Counted from the first letter of the stretch, positions 42,341 through 54,529 are shown. The stretch: DNA of 64,000 nucleotides from Morinoia aosen (GCA_030386875.1 CM059564.1:68343436-68407435), one strand, 5' to 3'. Notes: generated by a model not told the origin, from the letters alone. Numbers and translations: made by a program.

Positions 42341-43398
42341 TGGTCAACATGCAGTTTAGCGGATCCACCAAAATTAAGAATGTTATTCCAAAGAATCACT
42401 AACTAAAGGAACCCATTCAAAAATGTTTTACACAAATGACATTCTGCTTGCTGATGCGTTATTTTCGAATTATTCAACTTTGAAGTTGGCTTTTGCGTGC
42501 CAGGGAAGCGAGTGCGCCAAGCATAATTTAATTAATAACGGAAGCTAAGGTAAATCTGAAGGATATGTCAGTTATCGATTTTCCACTTTTTGGTGCCTGA
42601 ACCTAATTAATTGAAACATAATAAACAAGTTTTTTTCTATACACTTTCCGTCTCAAATAAGTATTTTACGATTTATAGCGGTAAGTTCAGTTTCGTCTTT
42701 GATGACAAATGCGCTCAAATAAACAGCTACTCATCGATTTTCAAATTTTTGTTGCTTGAATCATGGTAATAACATCGAAATAAACAACTTTTCCTCTATA
42801 CACTTTTTTATTCAAATGAGTATTTAACAAGATATAGCGGTAGGTTTGGTTTCGTCTTTGATGACGATCGGGCTGGAAGCGTGTGCGCGTTGCTGTGTTG
42901 CTGTCCGACGTGCTTCTTGAATTACTTGCCGCTTCAAACACTGGAGTTGCGGTAAGTCATTTACCGCTATAAATAATAAAATACTCATTTGAGACGGAAA
43001 GTGCATAGAAGAAAACTTGTTTATTTCGATCTAATTAAATATGCTTAGGCATTGAAATTTACAAAATTGATAACTGACATATCCTTCAGATTTTCCAAAG
43101 CTAATGTCCTATTTCAAACATTGAAAGGTTGGGTCATGAGAGGGAGCCAACCTCTTTACATTTGTTATAGGACATTAGCTTCCATTATTAATTTAATTTT
43201 GCTTGGTGCACTTGCTGCGTTGTTGGAACATCCTGTCCTTTAGCATGCAAAAGCCAACTTCAAAGTTGAATAATTTGAAAATAATGCCTAAGCGAGCAGA
43301 ATGTCATTCGTGTAAAATGTTATTAAATGGGTTCCTTTAGTGATTCTGTGGAATAAAATTCTCAGTTTTGGTGGATCCTCTAAACTGCATATTGACTA
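42341..43398. repeat. Foldback structure 2, about 1.06 kb
   Basis: The outer arms pair: tggtcaacatgcagtttagc at 42341 with the complement of gctaaac-like sequence near 43380-43398. The inner parts also pair: aaggatatgtcagttatc at 42562 with its complement near 43070. Arm identity is roughly 85-90% by eye. The left inner arm is directly duplicated (42573-42703 and 42735-42867, both ending tcgtctttgatgac). Its internal sequence (cactttccgtctcaaataag) is shared with foldback 1, so they belong to one family. Confidence 0.75.
43099..43180. repeat. Small hairpin inserted in the right arm of foldback 2
   Basis: agctaatgtcctat and ataggacattagct are its inverted ends. The body contains cctctttacatttgttatag, related to the 41274-41397 hairpin. 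The left arm of foldback 2 lacks it (ggaagctaaggtaaatctga near 42540), which gives an internal empty site. Confidence 0.65.
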
Positions 43399-46087
43399 CC
43401 ATTTTCAGAACTTAATTGTGAAAATAGAAGGCTCAATAAATATATTACCTCTAATGGTTGTGCCTACTTTATAGGGTAATTCATCAAATATTGAACTGAA
43501 CTGATTATCGAACAACTTTGAAAATTTGCGCCTAATAAATTTAATAAGCATCCAAACTTGCTCAGTGCCAGTGATCTTACATCTAAAACTCCTATTTTAG
43601 TGATAAAAACTCATTTCTGTGAGCTGCAAACTGCTACCAGCTGTTGCAAACGCATTTTCTGTATGACCCTTACAAATTGATCATATTTTTTCATTTGAAA
43701 AATCTTACGCACCTTGGTAAAATTGCGACGGTTTAACTTTTGTTGTGCCACCGTCAACCTCCTGTCATAACTAAAGAGTAGTGTTGCCATATGATGTTCT
43801 GTTGCTGTATTTTTTTCTTTCCTGCTGCTAAGACCTTGATAATTATTCCATGTTCAAAATTCAGTTCCTATTTCATGTCAGTATTAAATAGTGAACAAAG
43901 GTGTTTGCTGTGAGATATATCAATATAAATATAATAATATGTGAGATATATCAATATAAATATTTATATTGATATATGTATATCAGTATAAAGGCTGTGA
44001 GATATATCAGTATATTTTAGGAGCGCCTACTTCTTTATACTACAATACATTTTCTAGATCTTAGATTTACGATTATGGCTAAGTTCTGAAACGTATATCA
44101 TCTGGGAAGGTAGACCGAGCTTGTATACAGTTAAGACTGATATATTATTATATTTTACTTATTGTGTAACAAATATATTCTTCAGTAATTAAATTGACCT
44201 TTGATCCGTATAATACACTTTGTAATGTTAAACACGTCCGTATATATTGCCATGTATAGTTTTTAGTAAGTTGTGTTCGGATTCAAAATTCGAACAAAAA
44301 ACCTGTTTGGATCAAAATTCTTGTTTGATTCGTGTTCAATATTGATGAAATTATGTTATTAAAGTGTTCGATTTTTAGAACAATAAATAAATTCCAACAA
44401 TCTATTTTGTCTTTAAAGCGACATCACAGAACAAGAAAGCAACTGTTCAAGAATAATCTTGAGGCCCGCAACAGTTATTCAGAGCAAAAGTTAATGATTT
44501 ATGAAGATTGTTTCTAGACATACGTGGTTTCTGTTTGATATTTGATGAATTACCCTAGTTTCCATTTTTAGAACATAATTGTAAAAATGGAAGGTTCAAT
44601 AAATATATTACCTCTGATAGTTGTGCCTATTCTATAGTTTTGAGGTTTCTAGTATTAAAACAAAAATCAGTAATGGAAATGTCAGGGGCTACATTCCATT
44701 AATGCTGTTAAGACACTCTGCTGCTCAAAAAACACAACAGAAAATATTATCAGTCCTAGTTGCCTCATTTCAAAATTGGTACTACCCTTCACATAAAAAA
44801 ACTTGATCATTGAAATATTAAAGTATCTAGTTTGAGTCATCAATTTCAAAATAATTTGATGCATTATGTTCATGGAAAGCAGTAAGCTTTTCTTGCTTGT
44901 GATTACAATGGCACATTTTATTTACTTTGATTTCTTCTGTGAGGCATCACAGTGCCTTTATGCTACAATTGCAGAGCTTTTGATAAAATTTTTATAACTG
45001 AATGAAAGCTTACCCTTATTACTTTGTTATTTGTAGCTTGGTTAACCCTACTAGACCACTGTACTAAATTATTTGCAAGTCCACATAACAAAACTGCATC
45101 ACAAACTAAAAATGAATGACCAATCATAGTCAAACCTTAAAGTCTTTGGAAATGTCTGCCCATATATGTTTGAATTGATTTTGTGTTATTTAGGATTTAG
45201 CAATTGGGTTCAAGGCCTCAGGTCTGATAGCCTTATGAAAGTTGAGGGCATACATACTATAAACTTTTTCAAATTTGTGTTACTTCTGATAATTAAGTTT
45301 TCATACTAATATTTTATAATATTAGCTTATTTATAACAGCAATCTTACATTAATAACAGGATTAATTCATTTTTTTTTTCAAATAAGCATATAAAGTATT
45401 TTATTATTGGGGCTTATTCATCTAATCATTCAATGCTTTCATTTTTTAATTGGTCCCACCCAAATGTTATTTCAGAGCTGTTGTTAGAGTTGATTTTGAG
45501 AACTATTTCATTACTGAATGTTGTTTGTTATAGTTCCTTCAAATTAGTTACACAAGCCCCTAAAACAGGCTATAATAAGTTCAAGTCCTTCCCAGCCTAA
45601 TGTTAGCAAAACTGATTCTGTAGTGTAGAAATGAAAAAAGAAATTTTCCTTCAAGGTAGGAATGCAATTAAATTATTGTTTTGTCTTCCCATTATTTGCC
45701 CCTAACTAAAATTATTCATCACATATGAACCTAATATTCAATTCCAGCAATCAAGTTCGATGACATTTAAATAATAATATTCACTTAGAAATTGATGTAA
45801 TTTTGTAAGTCTTCTGCATTATCCCTGTTGCAGGATGGATGGATAGATTGGTGTCATATTTAGGTTTCTAAGTTTGATTGTATTCATTTCAATCTAACTC
45901 AATTTTTCTAAAAATATTTATATTAAAATTAGTTGAGAAATCTGAACATCTCTTTTTTAGTAGATGATTCAAATATGATACCAGTAAACATCTCAATAAA
46001 AGCAAAATCAATGATCACTGGAAAAAATTATATGTTTTGAAAATTTTATTAGTAAGAACCTGTTCCCTGACAATTTGTAAATCACCA
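43399..46087. other. AT-rich non-coding region upstream of zinc-finger unit A
   Basis: No gene is recognised. A block of about 85 bp is directly repeated (43395-43478 and 44552-44638, both with caataaatatattacctct). An AT-rich self-complementary stretch (atatatcaatataaatat and complement) lies at 43915-44015. Promoter elements for the downstream unit could not be identified. Confidence 0.4.
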
Positions 46088-46229
46088 ATGATGATATCAA
46101 ATTTAAGGGAATATCGTCATCAGCATCCTAACTTTGACTACATCCGGGACTGCTCAGCTGATCTGATCCTTGCCAGAGTTCCATCTGGAGCCAAACACAA
46201 CAACGTTGAACAAATTATCAAAGTTGAAG
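46088..46229 (+). CDS. Zinc-finger unit A, putative first coding exon
   Basis: From an ATG at 46088, 47 codons plus one base read through PNFDYIRDCSADLILARVP and end IIKVE, before a good splice donor (gaag|gtagga). The exon ends in phase 1, and the next exon completes the codon to Asp. IKVE is a sumoylation-type motif. The start is uncertain: an in-frame upstream codon exists and an acceptor-like tttattag lies at about 46052, so this could be an internal exon. The family of this N-terminal segment is not recognised. Confidence 0.55.
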
Positions 46230-46503
46230 GTAGGAATTAGTGAAGTTTCCTTTAAATTTTTGTATTTAGTAGTTATGGTATAAAATTATTTTGGATGCAC
46301 AGATGGCTTTGTCTGCTTCTAAGATCATCAAGCTAGATGATTAGAGCTCAAGTTGCTGCTGCCACTGATGCTAAAATATTTCATATTCTTGCTATTATTG
46401 ATGCGCAACTACCTCTGTTTTCTGCCACCACTGATGGTAAAATATTTCAGGTTCCAGTTACTGTAAGGTTGTTTTTAAGGTAGTTATAAGGTTTTAAGGT
46501 AGT

Positions 46504-46577
46504 TATAGTAAGGCTGTAAAAATCAGGTTTTGGAATTGTATCAGGGGTTAGGATACAGTCATACCTCGCCTTATGGA
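46504..46577 (+). repeat. 75-bp direct repeat, copy 1
   Basis: aaggctgtaaaaatcaggtt and the following bases recur at 48102-48176 with only two or three changes. Both copies lie in introns of unit A. Confidence 0.8.
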
Positions 46578-47170
46578 AGACTTTAAATTTTCTAACTTTT
46601 CTTATTGAATTTCATAATTTTCCATCACTCAGGCAATCTCATATGAAATTTTTGCAATCTGCTGTAGATTTGCTGAAGAGTGTGTTGAAAATATCTGAGA
46701 GCTGGTGATCTGGGGATGATGCAAATGTTTCTGAAATCAATCCCAAAGATGTTCACAAAATGTAACATCTGGGTAAGAGATAATCATCTTTTCTAAGCGT
46801 GCCATTTTATATCTGAGGAGCTAACTGTGTTTTAGTCAATTTCCAAGTAATTTTATCACAATTTCAATGAAAATAGCACACACTTCATTAGAATGAGACA
46901 TTTACATATTCATGCTTTATTTATAAAACCAATAAATTTTTCTGATGGTAATAAACCAAGGAGTATGTATAATTACTGAATGACAAGATACAGATTAGAC
47001 ATTAGTGGTGAATTCACTGTAATGTTCTTATCCTCTCAAGCAAATGCAAGAAGTTTCTGTAATTCCAATAAATTTTGATTGCTACTGTTAAAACCTGATA
47101 ACCTGTAAAAATGTCTGCTCTTGTGTGTTTGAATTGGATAGGTTATTCCTGTCTTGTGTTCTGCCCTCAG

Positions 47171-47292
47171 ATGCTGGTCTGGATCTGCCTCCATTTGATG
47201 TGCCAGCCATCAAGCAAGAGCGTCAAGATGATCTCCAAGATTGGTTTACTGTTAAAGAGGAAGCTGTTGCCTCTTCTGATGACACGCTTCCT
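47171..47292 (+). CDS. Zinc-finger unit A, second coding exon
   Basis: The acceptor ttctgccctcag precedes AT GCT GGT; the donor cttcct|gtgaga ends it. The phases fit the first exon (142+122 = 264 bases, 88 codons). It encodes about 40 residues of acidic linker with IKQERQ and FTVKEEAV, two sumoylation-type motifs. There is no zinc finger in this exon. Such linkers are common between the N-terminal part and finger arrays of arthropod C2H2 proteins. Confidence 0.65.
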
Positions 47293-49281
47293 GTGAGATT
47301 CAGGCCTTTTATGTATGGTTTTTGTAATATTCCTGCTTTTTTATGAGGGTTTCAGTAAGACTTGTTTTTGTTGAAATCATATTCAAGTAAAATATATGCT
47401 TGTTAATTTTTTTATTGTTTCTGTAATGCTCATGTCACCTTTTTTTTAGAATAGGGCTTCATTTATCTTCATTAGTTTTGGATTTTGCTAGAAATCTACA
47501 TGTTAATAAAGTGGATTCATTTAGAGGTAACTCAGGATTTCAAACCTATTCAGCCCAACATGTTGACTGGCTTGTGACGCACCAGTGATCACACAGGGCT
47601 TTTTTATTTGTGCCTAATCAGATAATGGCACTTTAAAGTTCATTTTTTGTTCTTTTGCAAATGAATTGTTAAAATGGAGTTGAGTCTTAAATTTCAAGGT
47701 AACCTGCTGCTTATAGTTTAACCGGCTGCAGTGTGCCTACACTATAATTTGTTTTTAATACCAACGAATGTATATTACATGCAAGTAATTAAAGTTGTAA
47801 GTAGAAACCATTGCTGCTAATGAAATTGTTTACATTTTGTTAAATAATATGTTCACATTTCAGTGTCTCAATTTAAGTTTCAAATCTGTACCCAATGATA
47901 GCTATGATTGGGGATAATTAGTTATGTTGCAGTCAAAAACATCCACTTTCCTAGATGGAAGAAGATGTGTTTTCAAAAGACTTTATGAGTGGAAAAAGTT
48001 CATCCAGTAACTTGATATTGTCTATGTTTTTTGCTTGAAATATTTGAGTGACAACTGTAGTTTAATCTCTAAGTTGAAACTAAGCAAAAAAAAGGACTGG
48101 CAAAAGGCTGTAAAAATCAGGTTTTGGAATTGTATCAGAGGTTAGGAGACAGTCATACCTCGCCTTATGGAAGACCTAACTAGCAAATAATCCAAGTTAC
48201 AAACTGCTGTTACGTAAAATTTTCGTCACTGAAAACAAAATAAAAATTAAGTTACCAAACGCAAAAGCTCAAAAATTTTAATAATTCACGTTTGTCTTTG
48301 CAGTCTAAAGAATCCCCTGAAACGTAAATGCACTTGTAGCATCCTGTATTGCTTTGAAATTGGCATGGTAGCATTGCTCTCCCATTGGCTATCTCCCAAC
48401 CTCCAAGCAAGAGCTGGCCTCCCATTGGCTAGAAGGAAGCTGCATCTTTGTGAAACCCATGATACTAAATTGGTGTAATGTAAAGTAAGGCAAAAACGCT
48501 TTACGAATGGCCATTCTATTATTAAAAATAGTAAAGTCTAAATGAATAAAATTGAATGTTTCAAACTAAAAAGTTCATCTTCAGCAAAACAAAAAGAATT
48601 CTGCAACCAAATAAAACAAATATGAGTAAATTAAAACTACACTATACAAAAGAATACTAATAAATTTACAGAAAACATTCGTAGATCTAAAACTAAAAAT
48701 AAAAAAAAAAAACTAAAAAACCTAAACTAATGATCACGTATTTCCAACGAGAAGAGGAAAAGCACTTTGAGTATCATTTAGAGGCGGTCTGAGCTTGGAG
48801 CTGCATAGTGACTCAAGGATCGCTAACCTAATCTGGTGTATGGACAATCCATTAAACATAAAAACTAAATTAATTGAATTATGAAGTGCAGACCATAACC
48901 AAAAGGGACCAAGCTAAGTTTGCAAGTATGATTGATTTATACTTTACTGACATGTTACTGTCTTCCTTACCTAGTGTTTACCTTTGTGGGTCAAAATGAA
49001 GTTGAATATTCAACTCAAATAAAATTATTGTAGAGAGTTGTTTTGAAACTATCAAGTATTAATGTGATTGTGCTTTTATTTAGCTTTGATTCAGTTTTAT
49101 GAAAATCGAGTTTGTGACTGCTAGTCATTCAGCAGCATTATGAAAATTCCCTTTGTATACACCGGCAGCTCATGTCGTGGTAAAAGTATCAAAAGAGAAT
49201 GACTGTGCTTAGATTAAGTCAAAGTGATTCATTAGTGTGCCCTTTGCTCAAGTAGAAGCAGGACGAAGCTACAAAATAGTA
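47293..49281 (+). other. Putative intron of unit A
   Basis: AT-rich. Contains the second copy of the 75-bp repeat (48102-48176) and an A-rich stretch at 48690-48720. No additional exon with matching phases was found by eye. Confidence 0.45.
48102..48176 (+). repeat. 75-bp direct repeat, copy 2
   Basis: The partner of 46504-46577, including the shared gacagtcatacctcgcctta or a one-base variant. Confidence 0.8.
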
Positions 49282-49645
49282 ATGTCCCTCACAGGGGAAT
49301 AAAAGGGAGTGTCTAAGGGAGTTAACGCTCTCAGGGGAATATTATGTGAGGTCCTGACCTAAAGGTTTGGTTGGCCTTCCTTATGTTGAAAATAAAATTT
49401 GTTTTTGTTTTGCTGCAGGCCGTCATTTTTTGGTTCACTGATGTCCTGTTTCTCAGCTCCTACAACTTGCTTCCTCAACTTTAATCTTTTTTCACAAATT
49501 ACTTTCCCAATTTACCGTTCAACTGCAGTTAGTGCATTGATTCTGTGTTTCCTTAAGTCCATACTAAATGGTGCCTTCCTCCTTTCTTTCTCCGGTCTGA
49601 ACGCCTTTGTTGCAGTTAGGGAGGTTTTCGCTAACATCTAATCTT
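49282..49645 (+). repeat. SINE-like repeat, copy 1
   Basis: The start is degenerate (ctcacaggggaata) and the end is gctaacatctaatctt. It contains the family core tccatactaaatggtgcctt. It lies just upstream of unit A exon 3. Confidence 0.7.
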
Positions 49646-49748
49646 ATTGGAGTGCCTCACCTTGCCACACTCCCACCAGCTGTGCCCGGCTGCACCTGCT
49701 TCCAACATCCACTTGAAGACCTCAGCCGTTTCTCTTCCATGCAAGCAG

Positions 49749-49820
49749 GAACCTGAGCTGGATGCTGCTGAGGAGGCCCTGCCCAATGTACATTTAGGGA
49801 AGGTCAAGCAAAAATTAGAG
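49749..49820 (+). CDS. Zinc-finger unit A, third coding exon
   Basis: A pyrimidine-rich tract (ccgtttctcttcc) leads to a tandem acceptor, gcaag|cag|GAA. Use of the first AG would add one Gln (exon from 49746). The exon gives EPELDAAEEALPNVH and ends KQKLE at the donor gag|gtgact, phase 0. It adds a further acidic segment with a KQEPE-like motif if the first acceptor is used. Confidence 0.5.
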
Positions 49821-49865
49821 GTGACTTTGAAGTGTTCCTGTGCATGTTAGTTGCATTTTATGGCA

Positions 49866-50222
49866 ATACCCTCAAGGAGATACAACTATTGCAACTATGG
49901 GAACTAGCGCTCCCAGGGGGACTATGTGAGGGCCCGAGCTAAAGGTTAGGTAGGCTTTTTTTTTTTGTTGAACTAGCATAGGTTTTTGTTTTGTTACAGA
50001 CCACCTTTCTTCCGTACACTGCTGTCCTGTTTTTCAGCACCTACTACTTTCTTCTTCAACTTTTTCTTGCTTCATGAACTTCTTTCTTAGCTTAGTGTTC
50101 CTTTGCACCTTGTGCATAGATTCCACGTTCCCTCATCTCCATGCTAAATAGTGCCTTCCTCCTTCCTCTCTTGGAACATCTTTGTCGTGGTTAAGGGAGG
50201 CTAAAACTTTCTTATATAAAAA
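49866..50222 (+). repeat. SINE-like repeat, copy 2
   Basis: A nearly complete copy from ccctcaaggagatacaacta to ttcttatataaaaatac, in the intron before the finger exon. Confidence 0.8.
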
Positions 50223-50466
50223 TACTAATTTTATGGCCATGTATACATGTTGGTTCAATTTTCACACTTTCGTTATTAGTTTCAGCTGTCAAGTGCCTCA
50301 ACTGATTTTTTTTGTATTCAGAAGATCGTTCTAGTGATAGATGTGTTTGCTGAATGTGCTTTGATTTATGTAATAAATATTACACAGAAAGTTTGAAGTG
50401 AATAATTAATGTCCATTAATGTGATGCAACAGATCATTTGTTCACTTGTTTTTACTTTCTTCCCAG

Positions 50467-51909
50467 GCTGATAAGAGTGATCTGTTGCTTGGGCCTGGTT
50501 TTATCCATGCAGAAGAGGTTCTTCCTGACACACTCCTGCATGATTCATGCGAGCTGCAACAGCAGGAGGAAGCTTCAGTGACAGAGAATGGCTGCAATGG
50601 TCACGCACTTAATTACAGTAAAACTGTGAAAAAAGTTCACACATGCATCGAATGTGGTTATTTCACAGTGTTAAAAAATAATTTTGAGAGACACGTCAGA
50701 AGCAAACATACAGGGGAGGTTCATCAGTGTCCTGAATGTGACTTCTCCACTCTAGTGAGATTTAAGTTGACGTGTCACCTGAAGTCGTGCCACAAGAAGC
50801 TCAGTCAGTGCCCTGAGTGTGCGTACTCAGCCTCCACTAAACAGCACCTCAAGAACCACATGCTCTCGAAACATTCAACTCAGAGGCCGTTCCAGTGCTC
50901 CCTTTGTGAGTATGCAACTGTGTTCAAAAAAAGCCTGGACCAGCACTTTGCCTCTGTACATTTAGGTGTGAAGCATTACCAGTGCAGTGAATGTGACTTC
51001 TCCACCGCGTATAGAGATTCTTTGAAAAACCACTGCGCTCATCACCATTCCAACGCCAGAACCGTCAAGTGCTCCATGTGCGAGTACTCGTGCGCGGTCA
51101 AGAGCCAGCTGAGGGTGCACATGAGGAGTAAACATTCAGGAAAAACGTACCCATGTTCTCTTTGTGATTTTTCGAGTGTGTACAAGTTCCATCTTCTCGA
51201 GCATATCAAAAATAAACATTCCCTTAAAAAGCCACTTCAGTGTTCCGACTGTGAATTTGCATGTGTAAACAAAAGTCAAATGAGAAATCATTTCTGGACA
51301 AAGCATTCCTCTCTAAAACATTTCTGTTGTTCCCAGTGTGATTATGAGTGTTCTACAAAGTATCTTTTAGCCTATCATGTTAAGGACAAGCATTCTAGCG
51401 ACACCCCACATAAATGCCCCTATTGTGATTATTCAAGCTGGTCAAAAGCAAGATTTTCTGTACACCTAAAGAGTAGGCATTCAAGTGATAAAAAGTATAA
51501 ATGTTCTCAATGCGATTACTCAACGGTGTATAAAAAAAATTTAGAGATGCACATGCTGGCCAAGCACAGTGAAGAGAAGCCTTACAAGTGCTCAGTGTGT
51601 GTAGCATCGTATGTCACTGAAGCCAAACTCAAGGTGCACGTCATCTCGAGACACTCAGCTGAGAAGCCATATAAATGTTCAGAGTGCACGTACTCATGTG
51701 CTGCTGGATACCTACTCAAAAAGCACATGCAGTTTAGGCACTGTGACGACAGGCCGTACCCGTGCTGCCACTGCAAGTATACGTGTAAGAGCAAGGGCAA
51801 CCTCCAGAAGCATGTCCTGAAGATGCATTCTCAGCAGACTTCTGCGGCTGATCAGCATGTTCCACCTTCATTGATGACCACAAGGAGTGTGAAGGTTGAA
51901 AGGGAATAG
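50467..51909 (+). CDS. Zinc-finger unit A, terminal exon: 14 C2H2 fingers
   Basis: The acceptor ttactttcttcccag precedes ADKSDLLLGPG in phase 0; the stop is at 51907. 480 residues. After an acidic linker of about 60 residues come 14 consecutive C2H2 fingers (first CIECGYFTVLKNNFERH, last CCHCKYTCKSKGNLQKH), all C-x2-C-x12-H-x3-4-H, with short linkers of the H-S-x-K-P-Y type. The C-terminus ends in VKVERE, another sumoylation-type motif. It is presumably a nuclear DNA-binding regulator; the target and orthologue are not recognised. With the upstream exons the protein would be about 592 residues. Confidence 0.88.
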   Translation, partial: ADKSDLLLGPGFIHAEEVLPDTLLHDSCELQQQEEASVTENGCNGHALNYSKTVKKVHTCIECGYFTVLKNNFERHVRSKHTGEVHQCPECDFSTLVRFKLTCHLKSCHKKLSQCPECAYSASTKQHLKNHMLSKHSTQRPFQCSLCEYATVFKKSLDQHFASVHLGVKHYQCSECDFSTAYRDSLKNHCAHHHSNARTVKCSMCEYSCAVKSQLRVHMRSKHSGKTYPCSLCDFSSVYKFHLLEHIKNKHSLKKPLQCSDCEFACVNKSQMRNHFWTKHSSLKHFCCSQCDYECSTKYLLAYHVKDKHSSDTPHKCPYCDYSSWSKARFSVHLKSRHSSDKKYKCSQCDYSTVYKKNLEMHMLAKHSEEKPYKCSVCVASYVTEAKLKVHVISRHSAEKPYKCSECTYSCAAGYLLKKHMQFRHCDDRPYPCCHCKYTCKSKGNLQKHVLKMHSQQTSAADQHVPPSLMTTRSVKVERE

Positions 51910-52239
51910 TCAAAACTACCTTTGACTTAGAGAAGCATTTTACATGAAGAAGTCTTAAACATGATTGAAAAAGCTTTCACTGGTTTCCCTGCGTATCTAT
52001 TTGTAGATATTATTGTATCAGGATTAGGTACATAACGCTGTTTCTACTCTAGTGTTTCATTCTATGATTAGGTGTGGTCTTGTGTCACCAGTTGACGACT
52101 TTGATGGTTAAAATTCTGTAGAGTCTTTACTAGATTTGTTAAATGTTTACCCACCAAACTGGTATTGTGTTCTATCGTCTTCTACTCAGATTCGTTGTCA
52201 TTCATGCATGACATAATAATATACAAATTTAATTTCTCT

Positions 52240-52304
<65 letters not shown>

Positions 52305-53224
52305 AAAATTGTCCTGTTATTGGTTTCGTTTGAAATATTTTAGTATTTGTTTATTCACTGTTTGTTGTATGAATTTACCTACCATGTAAACTATTCTACT
52401 TATTGCTCTTTAGAATTATCCCTGTCTTCATCTCCCGTGCGTCAGTGGTGTATCTGTGATGGCAGGCTTCCGGTACAAGGCCTCCAATTGAAAAGCATAA
52501 AATAGTTATTTAGGTTTGCTGAATATATTTCCGGATTGGTCCTTGTGAAGCTCTTATTATTTTAAATTTTAAATTAGGTGTACCATCTGTAGACTAATGA
52601 GTACCTCTGATGTTCCCTATTGTGGTTGAAAGTTTTGAAATAATTCTGTTTGTAAAATACAAAAAAGTTGTTGTGGAACCAATTTCTACTATGCTGAAAA
52701 TTTCTTTCCTTGCATTCAAGAATTTTACAATATTTCCTTTGTGATAAATGGAGATGGGGTTTGCTGTTATAGCATTAAAGTGCTCGTTTATTAATAACAG
52801 TTTGCTAGTGTAGCCAGCAATACAGGGACCCACACACAGGCAACAGTGCACGAACTCTAAGGTATTATTTCTAAGCCATTAAACACAGCTTACTAGCGTT
52901 AAAATCATCGTGATTCCTAAAAGACTGAGAAAATACTTGATCTTTTACTACAGATGTTTTGTTTATGCTCAACACCCTGTGACATATTATCAGTGATAAT
53001 CAACGTGCCATGTCTGTAGTTATTCGCTCACAAGAAAATAGCTTAATCTTCAGAGTGTTTGTTACAGAGGTCTTTATTCCTGCTCTTATTATTGTGACAC
53101 GATCAGTAGGTATTTCTTAATATTTCATGAAGATATCTCAAGTAGTGATGGTGTCCTTGGCTTCCAGATGTTGCCTCACTAACTTTGACAATTTTGCCAA
53201 CCTAGCTTAGTTGTAGACTGTTTT
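51910..53224 (+). other. 3' flank of unit A
   Basis: Probable 3' UTR followed by AT-rich non-coding sequence. No clear AATAAA is found close to the stop codon. It contains the CT/TA microsatellite at 52229. Confidence 0.45.
52229..52304. repeat. (CT)n(TA)n microsatellite
   Basis: About 26 CT units followed by 11 TA units. Confidence 0.95.
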
Positions 53225-53460
53225 TTTTATTCACTGCTGTCCTTTTTTTCATTTTTTCTGCTTTTTCTTTAACTTCCATCTTGTTTCATAAACTTCTTTC
53301 TCAACTTACTGTTTCTATGCGTGTGGGGTTTTATGTGGGAACACATATTCTGTATAGATTCCACTCTCCCTAAAGCACATACTGAATGATGCCTTCCTCC
53401 TACCTTGCTTTGGAGCACCTTTATAGGGATGAGGGAGGCTTATACTAACTTATATAATCT
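53225..53460 (+). repeat. SINE-like repeat, copy 3 (5'-truncated)
   Basis: Begins at the ttcactgctgtcc core and ends acttatataatctt. Carries a variant middle (tgtggggttttatgtgggaa). Confidence 0.7.
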
Positions 53461-54529
53461 TTTGAATGTTCCTGTTCATGCATGTTAGCCTTGTCTTTAA
53501 TTGTGTAAACAAATGTTGAATAGAATTTGAGATTTTTGTTAGCCATTATATTAGATTATCCAAAAAGTATATGTATTTTATGCTTTAGTGACATTCTGGA
53601 TCTGGAGCGCATAACTTATTGCTTCACACCTGAAACTCGGAGTTGGAAACAATAGCCACTCCCAATAGTGAAATGTTGCTTTAAACCTTGTACGGTACGC
53701 AATTTAGTGTCTGCTTGACTTGTTGGTGCAATGGTTTAAGGTTCCATGTCTGTTCTTGAACTTTCTTTTTTATTTTGTAGTAGTTTTGTATTAATTTTGT
53801 ATTTATCTCTTTAAGTGTTGTGTTTGTGTGAGCTGTTGTAGACTAAGTGTTTGTGCTTTAATTAAATTCGCGTTATCTTAACTAGTATTGTTCTCACCTC
53901 TCATGTTTGTGCCTAATATAAATATAGTACACGTCAGACACCGCAAGATAGTCAACTGCCAAACAAGGAGATTGCATGGTTGGGGAGGTGAAGATCACGT
54001 GCTGGAGAAGTAAAAGACTTGCAGTGTGAAACATTGAGCTTCACTTGCAAAGTTGATAGATTGACTTTGTTTACCAATATTATCCAATTTTTTACCTTAA
54101 AAAAGAAGTATGGCCGTAAAACCACTCGTCTGACAATCCTGCTGGGTTCCCTGATATTGAGCGCTCATTGTACTGAATTTGGTTTGAAAAGATGCCAGTT
54201 ATGAGAATTCTAGTGAGAAAAGGGCAATCTGTTAGCCATGAGCTGCACGACCGGTACCCACTGAATGAAGCAAACTCCCGCCTGGCTGCTGTGAAGTCGT
54301 GAGAGTTGAGGACTGCAGCACTGAGGAAGCGGTCGTCACCAGGTGCTGCAGGAGGCAGGTGCTCAGCTCCTGTCAGGGGAGGGTAGGCGCTCCCCCAGCC
54401 CGTCTCAGCCTACCTTTTGTGTCCGTGTGTTGGGTGGCATGTACTTGCAGCTACTTTGTTGAGCTCACGATTTCTAAATCTTTGTACTCCATTCCAAGAG
54501 TTTTGTCACGAGTTGTGATGACGATGAAT
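53461..54529. other. Non-coding spacer with a local duplication
   Basis: No gene is recognised. 54443-54530 is related to 54930-55030 (cgatttctaaatctttgtac against cgatttctgaatctgtgtgc), so SINE-like copy 4 lies between two parts of a duplicated segment. Confidence 0.4.

Noticed and set aside
52229-52304. CT/TA tract as a regulatory element
   Set aside because: An ordinary dinucleotide microsatellite; no further signal.
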